Positions 9,584 to 18,364 of a stretch of 64,000 nucleotides of DNA are shown piece by piece (position 1 is the stretch's first letter; the number at the start of each line of letters is the position of its first letter). The notes under the pieces were generated by a model. That model ran no database searches. It was not told the origin of the DNA and saw nothing but the letters and a program-made list of their open reading frames with translations. A program made the translations under genes and the position numbers. Source of the stretch: Methylocystis hirsuta (GTDB taxonomy: Bacteria; Pseudomonadota; Alphaproteobacteria; Rhizobiales; Beijerinckiaceae); contig NZ_QWDD01000001.1 in NCBI RefSeq assembly GCF_003722355.1, positions 372,001 to 436,000 of the forward strand. Reading direction: 5' to 3'.

Positions 9584-11677
9584 ATGTCGATCATCAACAT
9601 CGCCGACAGCCGTCAGACCTTGAAGCTGTTTCCCTGGGCGCTCGTGTTCGCCCTCGTGCTGTTCTCGCTTTACACGCTCGCGGTCTCGCGCGGCGAGAAC
9701 GTCAACGCCATGTGGCTCGTCACGGCGGCGATCGGAACCTACGCCATTGGCTATCGCTTCTATTCGCGCTTCATCGCCGAGCGGGTGCTGGGGCTCGATG
9801 CGCGCCGCCGCACCCCCGCGCTTCGCCGCAATGACGGCCTCGATTATGTGCCGACCGACAAATGGGTGCTGTTTGGCCACCATTTCGCGGCCATCGCCGG
9901 CGCAGGACCGCTGGTCGGCCCCGTGCTTGCGGCGCAGATGGGCTATCTGCCGGGAACATTGTGGCTCTTAACCGGCGTCATCTTCGCCGGCGCCGTGCAG
10001 GATTTTCTTGTCCTGTTCATCTCGACGCGGCGCGACGGCCGCTCGCTCGGCGATCTCATCAAGACCGAGATGGGGCGCGTGCCCGGCGTCATCGCCATGT
10101 TCGGCATTCTCACGATCATGATCATCCTGCTGGCGGTGCTGGCGCTCGTGGTCGTCAAGGCGCTCGCCGACAGCCCCTGGGGCGCGTTCACCGTCTTCGC
10201 GACGCTGCCGATCGCCGTCTTCATGGGCGTCTACGGCCGCTATCTGCGGCCGGGACGGATCGGCGAAATGTCGGCGATCGGCTTCGTTCTGCTGCTCTTG
10301 AGCATCGCCTTCGGCCGCACCGTGTCGGAGAGCGCGATGCTTGCGCCGCTCTTCTCATTTAAGGCCGAGACCCTCGCCTTCATGCTCATCGGCTATGGCT
10401 TCGTGGCTTCGGTCTTGCCGGTGTGGCTGTTGCTGGCGCCGCGCGACTATCTGTCGACCTTCCTGAAGATCGGCACGATCATGTCGCTCGCGATCGGCAT
10501 TTTCATCGTCTGGCCCGATCTCCAGATGCCGGCGATCAGCCGCTTCATCGACGGCACGGGCCCGGTCTTCGCCGGCAGCGTCTTCCCGTTTCTCTTCATC
10601 ACCATCGCCTGCGGCGCGGTGTCGGGCTTTCATGCGCTTGTGTCCTCAGGCACGACGCCGAAGATGATCGCCGACGAGACGCAGACCCGCTTCATCGGTT
10701 ATGGCGCCATGCTGATGGAATCCTTCGTCGCCGTCATGGCGCTCATCGCCGCAAGCGTGCTGGAGCCCGGCGTCTATTTCGCCATGAACAGCGCGCCGGC
10801 GCTGATCGGCGCGACGCCCGATTCCGCCGCGGCGGCGATCTCCTCTTGGGGGTTCGCGGTTGCGCCGGAGACGCTGTCGGGCGTCGCCGCCGAGGTCGGC
10901 GAGAAGACCATATTGTCGCGCACCGGCGGCGCGCCGACGCTCGCCGTCGGCATGGCGCATATTCTCTCCTCGGCTGTCGGCGGATCGGCTGCGAAAGCCT
11001 TCTGGTATCATTTCGCGATTCTGTTCGAAGCGCTCTTCATCCTCACCACGATCGACGCCGGAACGCGCGTCGCGCGCTTCATGATCCAGGATCTCTTCGG
11101 CGCCTTCTTCCCCGCCTTCGGCAACACGCGCGCCTGGGCGCCGAACCTCGCCGCGACCGCCATCGCCGTGAGCGGCTGGGGCTATTTCCTCTATCAGGGC
11201 GTGATCGATCCGCTCGGCGGCATCAACACGCTGTGGCCGCTGTTCGGCATCGCCAATCAGATGCTTGCGGCGATCGCGCTGACGCTATGCGTCGTCGTGC
11301 TCTATCGCATGAAGCGCGAGCGCTACGCCTTCGTCGCCATCGCGCCGACGGCGTGGCTCTATATCTGCACGCTGACGGCGGCCTTCGAGAAAATCTTCCA
11401 TGAGGATCCGCGCATCGGCTTTCTGGCGCATGCGAGAAAATTCGCAGCGGCCGCCGATAAGGATCAGCTGCTGGCGCCGGCGAAGACTCTCGCAGAGATG
11501 CAGCGCGTCATCTTCAACGACTATGTCGACGCGACGCTTTGCGCGATTTACGTCACGCTCATTCTGGCGATGCTCGGCTTCGCGATCCGAGCCATTCGCG
11601 CCGCGCGCGCCGCGCAACATGTCACCACGCGGGAGACCGAAGATGAATTGCACGATCTGCAGCCTGCCGGGGCTTGA
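9584..11677 (+). CDS. cstA: Carbon starvation protein A, peptide/pyruvate transporter family
   Basis: A 697-residue polytopic inner-membrane protein of the CstA family, whose members import peptides or pyruvate. Family landmarks are NAMWLVTAAIGTYAIGYRFYSRFIA near the N-terminus, the GHHFAAIAGAGPLVGPVLAAQMG segment, HALVSSGTTPKMI, and LWPLFGIANQMLAAIAL. ATG 9584 is preferred because GGAG lies five bases upstream and family members begin close to this point; earlier in-frame starts exist at 9542 and 9551. The gene overlaps the small YbdD-type gene by 35 bases, the usual cstA-ybdD pairing. Confidence 0.94.
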   Translation: MSIINIADSRQTLKLFPWALVFALVLFSLYTLAVSRGENVNAMWLVTAAIGTYAIGYRFYSRFIAERVLGLDARRRTPALRRNDGLDYVPTDKWVLFGHHFAAIAGAGPLVGPVLAAQMGYLPGTLWLLTGVIFAGAVQDFLVLFISTRRDGRSLGDLIKTEMGRVPGVIAMFGILTIMIILLAVLALVVVKALADSPWGAFTVFATLPIAVFMGVYGRYLRPGRIGEMSAIGFVLLLLSIAFGRTVSESAMLAPLFSFKAETLAFMLIGYGFVASVLPVWLLLAPRDYLSTFLKIGTIMSLAIGIFIVWPDLQMPAISRFIDGTGPVFAGSVFPFLFITIACGAVSGFHALVSSGTTPKMIADETQTRFIGYGAMLMESFVAVMALIAASVLEPGVYFAMNSAPALIGATPDSAAAAISSWGFAVAPETLSGVAAEVGEKTILSRTGGAPTLAVGMAHILSSAVGGSAAKAFWYHFAILFEALFILTTIDAGTRVARFMIQDLFGAFFPAFGNTRAWAPNLAATAIAVSGWGYFLYQGVIDPLGGINTLWPLFGIANQMLAAIALTLCVVVLYRMKRERYAFVAIAPTAWLYICTLTAAFEKIFHEDPRIGFLAHARKFAAAADKDQLLAPAKTLAEMQRVIFNDYVDATLCAIYVTLILAMLGFAIRAIRAARAAQHVTTRETEDELHDLQPAGA

Positions 11678-11870
11678 TCTCAATCGTCTCGCGCGCAAGC
11701 TGCGCGACGGCGCGAAGCTGATGGTCGGGCAAGGCGATTACGACGCCTATGTCGCGCACGTCCGCGCGCTCCACGATGGCGAGGCGATCATGACGCGCGA
11801 CGAATTTTTCCGCGCGCGCGAGAACGCGCGTTTCGGCGCGGGCGGCGAGCGCGCGTTTCGCTGCTGTTGA
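11643..11870 (+). CDS. YbdD/YjiX family small protein (DUF466)
   Basis: A 75-residue protein read inside and beyond the end of cstA. The family core is clear: GAKLMVGQGDYDAYVAHVRALH, then MTRDEFFRARENARFG, and the typical cysteine-ending tail RCC. In enterobacteria ybdD and yjiX lie beside cstA and btsT and are needed for transport activity, so it is probably a partner of the upstream transporter. The 35-base overlap implies translational coupling. Confidence 0.88.
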   Translation: MNCTICSLPGLDLNRLARKLRDGAKLMVGQGDYDAYVAHVRALHDGEAIMTRDEFFRARENARFGAGGERAFRCC

Positions 11871-11886
11871 ATCTCGTCGAGCCGCT

Positions 11887-13866
11887 TCACGCCGCCGCGT
11901 CGTCGCACAATAAATCAGTGACGAGGCGGATGTCCTCCGGCGTAAAGGGTTTCTCTATGATTGGACAGCCCGAACGCGCGATGAAGCGATCTGCGCCGGG
12001 ACCCAAGACGTCGCCGGTGACGAAGGCGATACGGTTGGTCAGCTGCGGATGTTCGACGCTGAGCCAGTCGTAGAAAGCCGGGCCGTCGCCGTTGGGCATG
12101 CGGATGTCGCAGAGAATGAGGTCCGCCGGCCGCGCGGCGATCGCTTGTTTCGCGTGGTCGCCGCTCGTCGCGATCTCGCAGTCGAAGCCGAGCCGTCGCA
12201 AAATTTCGCCGAGCAAGCCTGCGATTTCGACTTCATCGTCCACGATCAGCGCACGCCTCTGCTTGATCCGCTGCGCTTCCGTCGCTGTATTCTCGGCAAC
12301 GGCGCCGTTTTCGATGCTCACTGCGTCGATCGGCAGCCTGATCGCGAAAACAGCGCCCGCGCCCGGCTGCGGCGGCTCCAGAGTGAGCGAACCTGCGTGC
12401 GACTCGATGAGACCGCGCGAAACGGCAAGTCCGATTCCGGTTCCCACCCCCTGCGGCTTCGTCGTGAAGAAAGGATCGAAAATGCGGCTGCGGATCGCGT
12501 CTGGAACGCCCGGCCCATTGTCGGAAATGTGGAGATCGAGCGTCTGGGCCGCTTGATCGGCGCGCGCGACGATCGAAATCCGCCGGGGCGCCGGCTGCGC
12601 TTCGAGCGCCTGCTTGGCGTTCACCACCAGATTGAGCAGCACCTGATGCAATTGGTCGCTGTCGGCCAAGAGCGGCGGCAGGTCGGCGGGGACGTCTTTG
12701 GTCACCTCGATGCCAGCCGTCCGCAATCCATACGAAAGCAGTTCGAGCACACGCTCCACGAGATCGGGAATCTCCACCCTTCCGCGTTCCGCCTCGCGCT
12801 GACGGGCCATGGCCAGGAAAACCTTGACGATTCGCGCGCAGCGGTTGGCGGCGGTCTCGATTTTCGCGCCGCGTTCAGCAAATTCCTCGAAATGCTTGTC
12901 GAAACTCGCATGCGACTGAGCCGCCTCGCGCAGCATGAGCGCCTGTCCGATGACGATGGAGAGCGGATTGTTGAGTTCATGCGCCACCCCGGCGAGGAGC
13001 GACCCAAGGGCTGCGAGCTTTTCGTTTTGGTAGAGCGCTTCTCTTTGACGTTCGATTTGCGTCTGCGCTTCTCGCGCCGGACGTAGGTCGCGAAGATGCG
13101 CAGTGAAGAGAGCGCTTGGGCCCGAACCAACCGCTGTGATCGCTAATTCGACCGGAATGCGCGAACCGTCGGCGCACATCGCCTCCAATTCGACGCGCCG
13201 CCCGATAACGGAGGCCGGCCCGCCCGCTCGGAAGCGCTCAAGCCCGCTGTTGTGATGTTCGCGCATTTCCACCGGGACGATCAGTTCGGCGACGGTCCTG
13301 CCGATCGCGTGCTCGCGCGAATAGCCGAATGTCGCCGAAGCCGCAGGGTTGAACTCGACGACACGGCCCTGCGCGTCGATGACGACGATACAATCCAGAG
13401 CGGAGTCGAAGACCGCCGCATGAATCGCCTCCCGCGTCCTGTGCGATTCAAGCAATTCCAGCCGATCGCTTTCGCACTGCTGCTCGGCGTCGGCCAGCGG
13501 ACGCGCGACGCAGACGACGCCCTGCATGACCCCGCCCCGAGTGAACGGCCTGAGCTCCTCTTCGATCCAACGGGCGCCGCTGGCGTCGTCAACGAAACGG
13601 CGCAGGCGTTGCGGCGCGTTCGCCGAAAGATTTTGAATCGCTGCTTTGTAAAGACTGGCCGCCTGGGCGCCCAAAACGTCCTCGACGAATTTCCCGATGA
13701 CGCAATCTTCTGTCGCACCGAGCGCCAAGAGAAACTCGCGATTGACGTAGCGATAGCGTAGCTCCACGTCGAGAAAGGCGGCGCGGCCTGGCATAGCGTC
13801 GAACAATGCCTGCAGCAGTGCGCCGCCGGTAACCGGCGCTTGCGTCGCCCCTTGCTGGATATTCAT
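11887..13866 (-). CDS. Hybrid sensor histidine kinase (PAS-PAS-HisKA-HATPase-receiver)
   Basis: About 659 residues with no membrane segment. Two PAS domains lie at about 15-130 and 155-275. The HisKA dimerisation helix has its phospho-accepting histidine in GVAHELNNPLS. The ATPase domain has DNGPGVPDAIRSRIFDPFF and GTGIGLAVS, and a C-terminal receiver has LIVDDE and the acceptor Asp in LILCDIRMPNGDG. I chose ATG 13866, which has GAGAGAG upstream; an ATG at 13899 overlaps the preceding gene and has none. It lies 13 bases downstream of the receiver-cyclase gene, so the two probably form one signalling operon. The PAS ligand is unknown. Confidence 0.9.
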   Translation of the reverse strand: MNIQQGATQAPVTGGALLQALFDAMPGRAAFLDVELRYRYVNREFLLALGATEDCVIGKFVEDVLGAQAASLYKAAIQNLSANAPQRLRRFVDDASGARWIEEELRPFTRGGVMQGVVCVARPLADAEQQCESDRLELLESHRTREAIHAAVFDSALDCIVVIDAQGRVVEFNPAASATFGYSREHAIGRTVAELIVPVEMREHHNSGLERFRAGGPASVIGRRVELEAMCADGSRIPVELAITAVGSGPSALFTAHLRDLRPAREAQTQIERQREALYQNEKLAALGSLLAGVAHELNNPLSIVIGQALMLREAAQSHASFDKHFEEFAERGAKIETAANRCARIVKVFLAMARQREAERGRVEIPDLVERVLELLSYGLRTAGIEVTKDVPADLPPLLADSDQLHQVLLNLVVNAKQALEAQPAPRRISIVARADQAAQTLDLHISDNGPGVPDAIRSRIFDPFFTTKPQGVGTGIGLAVSRGLIESHAGSLTLEPPQPGAGAVFAIRLPIDAVSIENGAVAENTATEAQRIKQRRALIVDDEVEIAGLLGEILRRLGFDCEIATSGDHAKQAIAARPADLILCDIRMPNGDGPAFYDWLSVEHPQLTNRIAFVTGDVLGPGADRFIARSGCPIIEKPFTPEDIRLVTDLLCDDAAA

Positions 13867-13879
13867 TTGAGGCGCTCTC

Positions 13880-14803
13880 TCAATTTGATGCGCGCTCATT
13901 GAGCGCCGCGCTGGAGATCTCGTGCAGCCATAACTGCATCGGCTCGGCGATGTTTTTGAGCGCGTGCCGTCGCGCCACGAAGTCGTTGCGTATATTCCCG
14001 CGCGTCATAGCGTGCGCCACATCCGAAATCATCACCGAACCGGCCGGCGCGGCTTCCTGTATGCGCGCGGCGAGCGCCACGACTTCGCCGAAGCGGTCAC
14101 CGTTTCGAACGATCACGTCGCCAACCGCCACGCCGATGCGCAACTGCAGCGTTTGCGCGTGCCCATGCGCCGCCGCATAAGCGCGCGTTTCCGTCTGGCA
14201 TTCTACGGCCCATTCGATCGCGTTGTGCACGCTGGCGAAATCGATCAGCGCGCCGTCGCCGAGCATCTTGAATAAACTTCCGGAGCGGCGAGGCAGCGAT
14301 TGCGTGACGACGTCGCGAAAGAACCGGTCGATGAGCGCCAATCCGTTATGCTCGTCGTATTGAATCAAGCGCGTGTAGCCGACGACGTCGATCGACGTGA
14401 TCGCCGCCAGCCTTTTGCCGGCGAGGGCCGCGCGCACCATCTTTCTGCGCCGCAGCAGGCCGCGGATACGCGCCAGCATTTCGCGCATGTGATAAGGCTT
14501 GGTGACATAGTCGTCGGCGCCCGATTCGAGCCCAACGATGCGGTCGATCGCCGAATTGACCGCTGTTGCGAAGATGATGCCCGTGGAGCCGCGCGCATTC
14601 AGCCATCTCGCAAGCGACAGCCCGTCTTCGCCCGGCATGTTGATGTCAAGAATGGCGAGATCGATCGCTTCGAATTCCACCATGGCGCGGAATTCCGCGG
14701 CGCTCGACGCCGCGAGAACGCGATAGCCGTTCGTCGATAGAAACTCGGCGAGCAGCTCACGCAAGTCCTGTTCGTCTTCGGCAATCGCGACGGTCTCGAG
14801 CAT
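13880..14803 (-). CDS. Response regulator fused to a class III adenylate/guanylate cyclase domain
   Basis: A 307-residue protein. Residues about 1-120 form a receiver domain with the acidic pair in IAEDEQ, the acceptor Asp in LAILDINMPGEDG, and the Lys in DYVTKPYHMRE. Residues about 135-290 form a class III nucleotidyl cyclase with both metal-binding Asp regions (TSIDVVGYTRLI and MLGDGALIDF) and the RIGVAVGDVIVRNGDRFGEVVALAARI signature. It probably makes cAMP (or cGMP) in response to phosphorylation, most simply by the kinase encoded directly downstream. ATG 14803 begins the receiver; upstream in-frame sequence is antisense to another gene and was excluded. Confidence 0.88.
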   Translation of the reverse strand: MLETVAIAEDEQDLRELLAEFLSTNGYRVLAASSAAEFRAMVEFEAIDLAILDINMPGEDGLSLARWLNARGSTGIIFATAVNSAIDRIVGLESGADDYVTKPYHMREMLARIRGLLRRRKMVRAALAGKRLAAITSIDVVGYTRLIQYDEHNGLALIDRFFRDVVTQSLPRRSGSLFKMLGDGALIDFASVHNAIEWAVECQTETRAYAAAHGHAQTLQLRIGVAVGDVIVRNGDRFGEVVALAARIQEAAPAGSVMISDVAHAMTRGNIRNDFVARRHALKNIAEPMQLWLHEISSAALNERASN

Positions 14804-14834
14804 CGGCCGATCTGTCTCATTGAGAAAGAGCTTT

Positions 14835-14863
14835 GATTTGGCGCAATATAGATTGCGCAAATC
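14835..14863. promoter_or_regulatory. Long inverted repeat in the divergent cyclase / UDG-like promoter region
   Basis: Two 12-base arms (GATTTG plus CGCAAT on the left, ATTGCG plus CAAATC on the right) pair completely except for one bulged G at 14841, around the four-base centre ATAG. It lies 32 bases upstream of the cyclase ATG, between divergent genes. It could be an operator for a dimeric regulator or an RNA hairpin in the cyclase leader. Confidence 0.45.
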
Positions 14864-14932
14864 GCCGCCGCAAAATGTGCGGCTCCACACCGCTTCGGTT
14901 GATCTCGCGCCAGCTTCGTTTAGTCTCAAGTC

Positions 14933-15790
14933 ATGCGCGCCGACCTTCCGGAAAATGCTAACGCCCTCAGGGCCTTGCTCGACTGGTACGTTCAAAGCGG
15001 CGTCGATCTCGCGCTCGACGAGGCGCCGCACGACCGCTACGCGGACAGCGCGCGCGCGGTCGCGGCGTCGCTGACCGAGCCAGCCGAATCGATGGCGATG
15101 CTTCAAACCTTGCCGCAGCCGACGGCCGCCGAACGCCCGCGCCGCGCCGCGGCGCCGATCGCCGCGCCGGATGAAGCCATTCGCGCCGCGGAGCAGGAGG
15201 CCTCCAGCGCGCGCGATCTTGACGAGCTCGCCGCGCGTCTCGCAGATTTTCCGCACGCGCCGTTTCGCGACATGGCGCAGCATTTTCTGTTCGGCGCCGG
15301 CGCGCCCGGAGCGCGTCTCATCGCCTTCGACGCCGCGCCGGGCGTGACGGAGGAAGCAAGCGGCGAGGCGTTCAGCGGGCTTTCGGCGAAACTCCTCGAC
15401 AATATGCTGGCGGCGATCGGCTTTGATCGCTCCAGCGCCACTCTCGCCTATGTCTCGCCCTGGCGCCCGCCTGGCGATCGCGCGCTGAGCCCGCGTGAAG
15501 CGGCGATCTTCGCGCCATTCGCGCGCCGCAGGGTCGAATTGGCGCGGCCGGACGTTCTGCTGATTTTTGGCGAAGCGCCGGCGCGGATCATGCTGACGAC
15601 GAACGAGCCGGTGGGAAAGCTGCGCGGCAAGGCGTTCGAAGCGCGTTGCGGCGCGCATGTCGCGCGCGCCTTCGTTTTTTCCAGTCTCGAGGCGATGCTG
15701 AAAAGCGCGGCGTTGAAGCCCGCCGCCTGGCGCGATCTGCGAAAGGCGGCGGAGGCGCTCGAATCGGCGTCAAACGGCGCGCAGCTTTGA
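14933..15790 (+). CDS. Uracil-DNA glycosylase family 4-like protein, probably degenerate
   Basis: A 285-residue protein with the layout of alphaproteobacterial family 4 uracil-DNA glycosylases: an Ala/Pro-rich N-terminal linker, ARDLDELAARLADF, then SAKLLDNMLAAIGFDRSS, the SPWRPPGDRALSPREAAIFAPF block, DVLLIFGEAPARIML, and GKLRGKAFE. Canonical members have the catalytic motif GEAPG and four cysteines binding a 4Fe-4S cluster. Here the motif reads DAAPG and only one cysteine remains (EARCGAH). The protein is full length and in frame, so it has either changed function or lost activity. It is transcribed away from the cyclase gene. Confidence 0.75.
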   Translation: MRADLPENANALRALLDWYVQSGVDLALDEAPHDRYADSARAVAASLTEPAESMAMLQTLPQPTAAERPRRAAAPIAAPDEAIRAAEQEASSARDLDELAARLADFPHAPFRDMAQHFLFGAGAPGARLIAFDAAPGVTEEASGEAFSGLSAKLLDNMLAAIGFDRSSATLAYVSPWRPPGDRALSPREAAIFAPFARRRVELARPDVLLIFGEAPARIMLTTNEPVGKLRGKAFEARCGAHVARAFVFSSLEAMLKSAALKPAAWRDLRKAAEALESASNGAQL

Positions 15791-15800
15791 CATTTCGCGC

Positions 15801-15880
15801 GTCATGCCCGCGCTTGTCGCGGGCATCCACGTCGTCATCGCGCTTCTTTGCGTGGATGGCCGGACAAGCCCGGCCATGAC
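15801..15880. repeat. Palindromic intergenic repeat (GTCATGCCCG ... CCGGCCATGAC)
   Basis: Two related half-elements face each other: GTCATGCCCGCGCTTGTCGC with GGGCATCCACG, then CGTGGATGGCCGGACAAGCC with CGGCCATGAC. Each half can form a hairpin. A single half-copy recurs at 59960-59992. It separates the converging UDG-like and ispG genes and may act as a bidirectional terminator. Confidence 0.75.
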
Positions 15881-15904
15881 GCGCGCGAGAGACGACGGCG
15901 TAGC

Positions 15905-17203
15905 CTACTCCGCCGCTTCGCCCTTCGCGCCGCCGCCGAAGCGGCGCACGATGTAATCGTCGACGATGCGGGTGAATTCCTCGGCGATGCCTTCGCCGCG
16001 CAAAGTCATCGCCTTCTTGCCGTCGATGAAGACGGGCGCGGACGGAGTCTCCCCGGTGCCGGGCAGCGAAATGCCGATGTCGGCGTGTTTCGACTCGCCG
16101 GGACCGTTCACGATACAGCCCATCACCGCCACATTGAGCGTCTCGACGCCTGGATATTGCGCGCGCCAGGCCGCCATCCGTTCGCGGATATGCGCTTGGA
16201 TGTCGCGCGCGAGTTCCTGAAAGACGGTCGAGGTGGTGCGCCCGCACCCGGGGCAGGCCGCGACGAGCGGCACGAAGGTGCGAAAGCCCATGGTCTGCAG
16301 AATTTCCTGCGCGACGCGCACTTCGAGCGCGCGGTCGCCGCCGGGCTCCGGCGTCAGCGACACGCGGATCGTATCGCCGATGCCGTCCTGCAGCAGCACG
16401 CCGAGCGCGGCCGAGGACGCGACGACGCCCTTCGAGCCCATGCCGGCCTCGGTGAGGCCAAGATGCAGCGCATAGTCGCTGCGCTGCGCGAGCATCCGGT
16501 AGCAGGCGATGAGATCCTGCACCGCCGAGACCTTCGCCGAAATGACGATGCGGTCCTTCGCGAGGCCGATCTCCTCGGCGCGCTTCGCCGACATCAGCGC
16601 CGAACGGGTCAGCGCCTCGCGCATCACGGCGCGCGCGTCGAGCGGCCTGTCGGAAGCGGCGTTGACGTCCATCAGATAGGTGAGCAGCTCCTGATCGAGC
16701 GAGCCCCAATTGGCGCCGATCCGCACCGCCTTGCCGTGCTTGGCGGCAAGTTCGACGATCGAGGCGAACTGCTTGTCCTTCTTTTCCTTGAAGCCGACGT
16801 TGCCCGGATTGATCCGGTATTTGGCGAGCGCCTCGCCGCAGGCGGGATGATCGGCGAGCAGCTTGTGGCCGATGTAGTGGAAATCGCCGATGAGCGGGAC
16901 GTGGCATCCCTTCTGCGCGAGCTTCTCGAAAATATGCGGAACGGCCGCCGCCGCCTCGTCGCGATCGACGGTGATGCGCACCAGCTCCGAGCCCTGCTGC
17001 GCCAGCGCCAGAACCTGCGTCACGGTCGCTTCGACGTCCGCCGTATCGGTGTTGGTCATGGACTGCACGACGACCGGCGCGCCGCCGCCGACGATCACCG
17101 CGGCGGGGCCCGCGCCAACAGCCACCGCGCACGTGCGGTGGCGGGGCGCCGGTTCGGCGACGACCGGGTCGGGCAGACGGGTCTCTGATGCGGCTTCGTT
17201 CAT
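15905..17203 (-). CDS. ispG: 4-hydroxy-3-methylbut-2-en-1-yl diphosphate synthase (flavodoxin)
   Basis: A 432-residue 4Fe-4S enzyme of the non-mevalonate isoprenoid pathway that converts MEcPP to HMBPP using electrons from flavodoxin or ferredoxin. The N-terminal TIM-barrel part starts with [19 protein letters not shown]. The C-terminal iron-sulfur domain supplies the cluster cysteines in [10 protein letters not shown] and the conserved [15 protein letters not shown] 17203 is preferred because the longer TTG-initiated reading adds residues atypical of the family, though no clear ribosome binding site is visible. dxs lies at 47990, and a flavodoxin gene at 34772-35254 could supply electrons. 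Confidence 0.96.
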   Translation of the reverse strand: MNEAASETRLPDPVVAEPAPRHRTCAVAVGAGPAAVIVGGGAPVVVQSMTNTDTADVEATVTQVLALAQQGSELVRITVDRDEAAAAVPHIFEKLAQKGCHVPLIGDFHYIGHKLLADHPACGEALAKYRINPGNVGFKEKKDKQFASIVELAAKHGKAVRIGANWGSLDQELLTYLMDVNAASDRPLDARAVMREALTRSALMSAKRAEEIGLAKDRIVISAKVSAVQDLIACYRMLAQRSDYALHLGLTEAGMGSKGVVASSAALGVLLQDGIGDTIRVSLTPEPGGDRALEVRVAQEILQTMGFRTFVPLVAACPGCGRTTSTVFQELARDIQAHIRERMAAWRAQYPGVETLNVAVMGCIVNGPGESKHADIGISLPGTGETPSAPVFIDGKKAMTLRGEGIAEEFTRIVDDYIVRRFGGGAKGEAAE

Positions 17204-17261
17204 GGGGGTCGTTTCGGCGGTCGTTGCGGACGCCGATAGGTCGCCCGTAACGGGTTTGAGG

Positions 17262-17417
17262 TCAAGCCGCCCAATGCCGAAGGGCGATCGCGGCAACGCC
17301 CACGACGACAGCGGCCAACGCTAGGAGTCGAACATTCAGTTTAGCCCTTAGCGCAAGGGATGCCCGACCCAGAGAACATTCCAACTTGAAGGAGGCTCCG
17401 CCAAATAGATGTAACAT
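17262..17417 (-). CDS. Possible small membrane protein, unknown function
   Basis: A 51-codon frame starts at ATG 17417, ten bases after GGAG. It encodes a basic, partly hydrophobic peptide ending in one membrane-like stretch ([16 protein letters not shown]). It lies just upstream of ispG on the same strand. No family is recognised and it may be fortuitous. Confidence 0.22.
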   Translation of the reverse strand: MLHLFGGASFKLECSLGRASLALRAKLNVRLLALAAVVVGVAAIALRHWAA

Positions 17418-17491
17418 TTTCCACGGCTCCGATTCGCTGGTGGTGGCAGCGTAAGCGATCGGGCGTTTGCGGCTTCTGACGTGGCATCCGC

Positions 17492-17527
17492 TACCTTGTG
17501 AAGGTAATGACATCGTCGTTACGTCAT
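17492..17527 (+). promoter_or_regulatory. Operator candidate for the TacA/TacT-type toxin-antitoxin pair
   Basis: A perfect inverted repeat, TACCTT-GTG-AAGGTA (17492-17506), is followed immediately by a second one, ATGAC (17507-17511) with GTCAT (17523-17527). Both lie 35-70 bases upstream of the antitoxin start at 17562. Ribbon-helix-helix antitoxins normally repress their own operon through paired palindromes of this kind. Confidence 0.5.
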
Positions 17528-17561
17528 GCTAAAAGTAAGCGAATTGCTGGAGAAAACCGTC

Positions 17562-17840
17562 ATGGCGGCCAACCCTGATGCGAAGCGTGAGACGCTCAAT
17601 CTTCGCGTTAAGCCTGAGGACCGCGAACTCATCGCGCGCGCAGCGACGCTTCTCGGCAAGACGCGCACGGATTTTCTGCTCGACGCCGGCCGCCGCGCCG
17701 CCCAAGACGCGTTGCTGGACCGCACGCTGTTCAATGTCAGTCCGGAAGACTATGCGCGCTTCGTCGAGCGCCTCGACGCGTCGCCCGCGCCGAACGAGAA
17801 ATTGCGGCGCATGATGACGACCAAAGCGCCGTGGGAGTGA
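17562..17840 (+). CDS. DUF1778 ribbon-helix-helix antitoxin (TacA-like)
   Basis: A 92-residue protein of the DUF1778 family, the antitoxins partnered with GNAT toxins. The N-terminal ribbon-helix-helix reads ETLNLRVKPEDRELIARAATLLGKTRTDFLLDAG, and the C-terminal tail (DRTLFNVSPEDYARFVERLD) is the part that wraps the toxin in known TacA proteins. I chose ATG 17562, nine bases after GGAG, over ATG 17526, which lies in the operator repeat. It overlaps the toxin gene by ten bases. Confidence 0.88.
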   Translation: MAANPDAKRETLNLRVKPEDRELIARAATLLGKTRTDFLLDAGRRAAQDALLDRTLFNVSPEDYARFVERLDASPAPNEKLRRMMTTKAPWE

Positions 17841-18328
17841 AGCCCAGTCCACCCCGCCCGATATCCGACGCCGACGAACTCTCCGCTTTCGACTGCGGCG
17901 TTTCCGCTCTCGACGACTGGCTGAGACGCCGCGCCCGCGCCAATCAGGCGAGCGGCGCGTCCCGAACTTACGTCGTCTGCGATGGGTCTCGCGTTGTCGC
18001 CTATTACGCGCTCGCCTCCGGAGCGGTCGCAGTTATCGCTGCGTCGCCAAGGCTTCGGCGCAACATGCCCGTTCCGGTGGCGGTGCTTGGCAGATTGGCG
18101 ATCGATCGCACATGGCAGAACCAGGGTCTTGGTCGCGCGCTCATCCGCGACGCCACCCATCGCGTTATCCACGCAGCCGAGGCGATCGGAATCAGAGGCG
18201 TCTTGGTCCACGCCATATCCGCTGAGGCCGCCGCCTTCTATCTGGCGGTGGGCTTCGAGCCTTCGCCATTCGAACCCTTAACGCTGATGGCGACGCTTTC
18301 TGATCTGCGCGCGGCGAGCATGCTGTAG
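17831..18328 (+). CDS. GNAT-family toxin (TacT-like acetyltransferase)
   Basis: A 165-residue GCN5-type acetyltransferase encoded immediately after a DUF1778 antitoxin. TacT-type toxins acetylate the amino group of charged tRNAs and stop translation. Family marks are LSAFDCGVSALDDWLRRRA near the N-terminus, the strand VLGRLAID followed by the acetyl-CoA loop QNQGLGRALI, and the C-terminal AAAFYLAVGFEPSP with the catalytic-type tyrosine. The start is GTG 17831, inside the antitoxin gene, so expression is coupled. Both partners look intact. Confidence 0.88.
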   Translation: MGVKPSPPRPISDADELSAFDCGVSALDDWLRRRARANQASGASRTYVVCDGSRVVAYYALASGAVAVIAASPRLRRNMPVPVAVLGRLAIDRTWQNQGLGRALIRDATHRVIHAAEAIGIRGVLVHAISAEAAAFYLAVGFEPSPFEPLTLMATLSDLRAASML

Positions 18329-18364
18329 ACGGCGATGAGGTCCTGCGCGGCCGAGAACTTCCGC

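Noticed and set aside
12049..13086. 345-codon plus-strand frame
   Set aside because: Antisense to the hybrid kinase, whose domains are clear.
14804..15658. Upstream extension of the receiver-cyclase frame to 15658
   Set aside because: The added ~285 residues are antisense to the UDG-like gene and lack any domain; the receiver domain begins at ATG 14803.
15801..15880. Insertion sequence end
   Set aside because: The palindrome has no transposase nearby and matches other dispersed short repeats in the window.
15588..17132. 514-codon minus-strand frame overlapping ispG
   Set aside because: Same strand but different frame from ispG, extremely Arg-rich; ispG has all family motifs.
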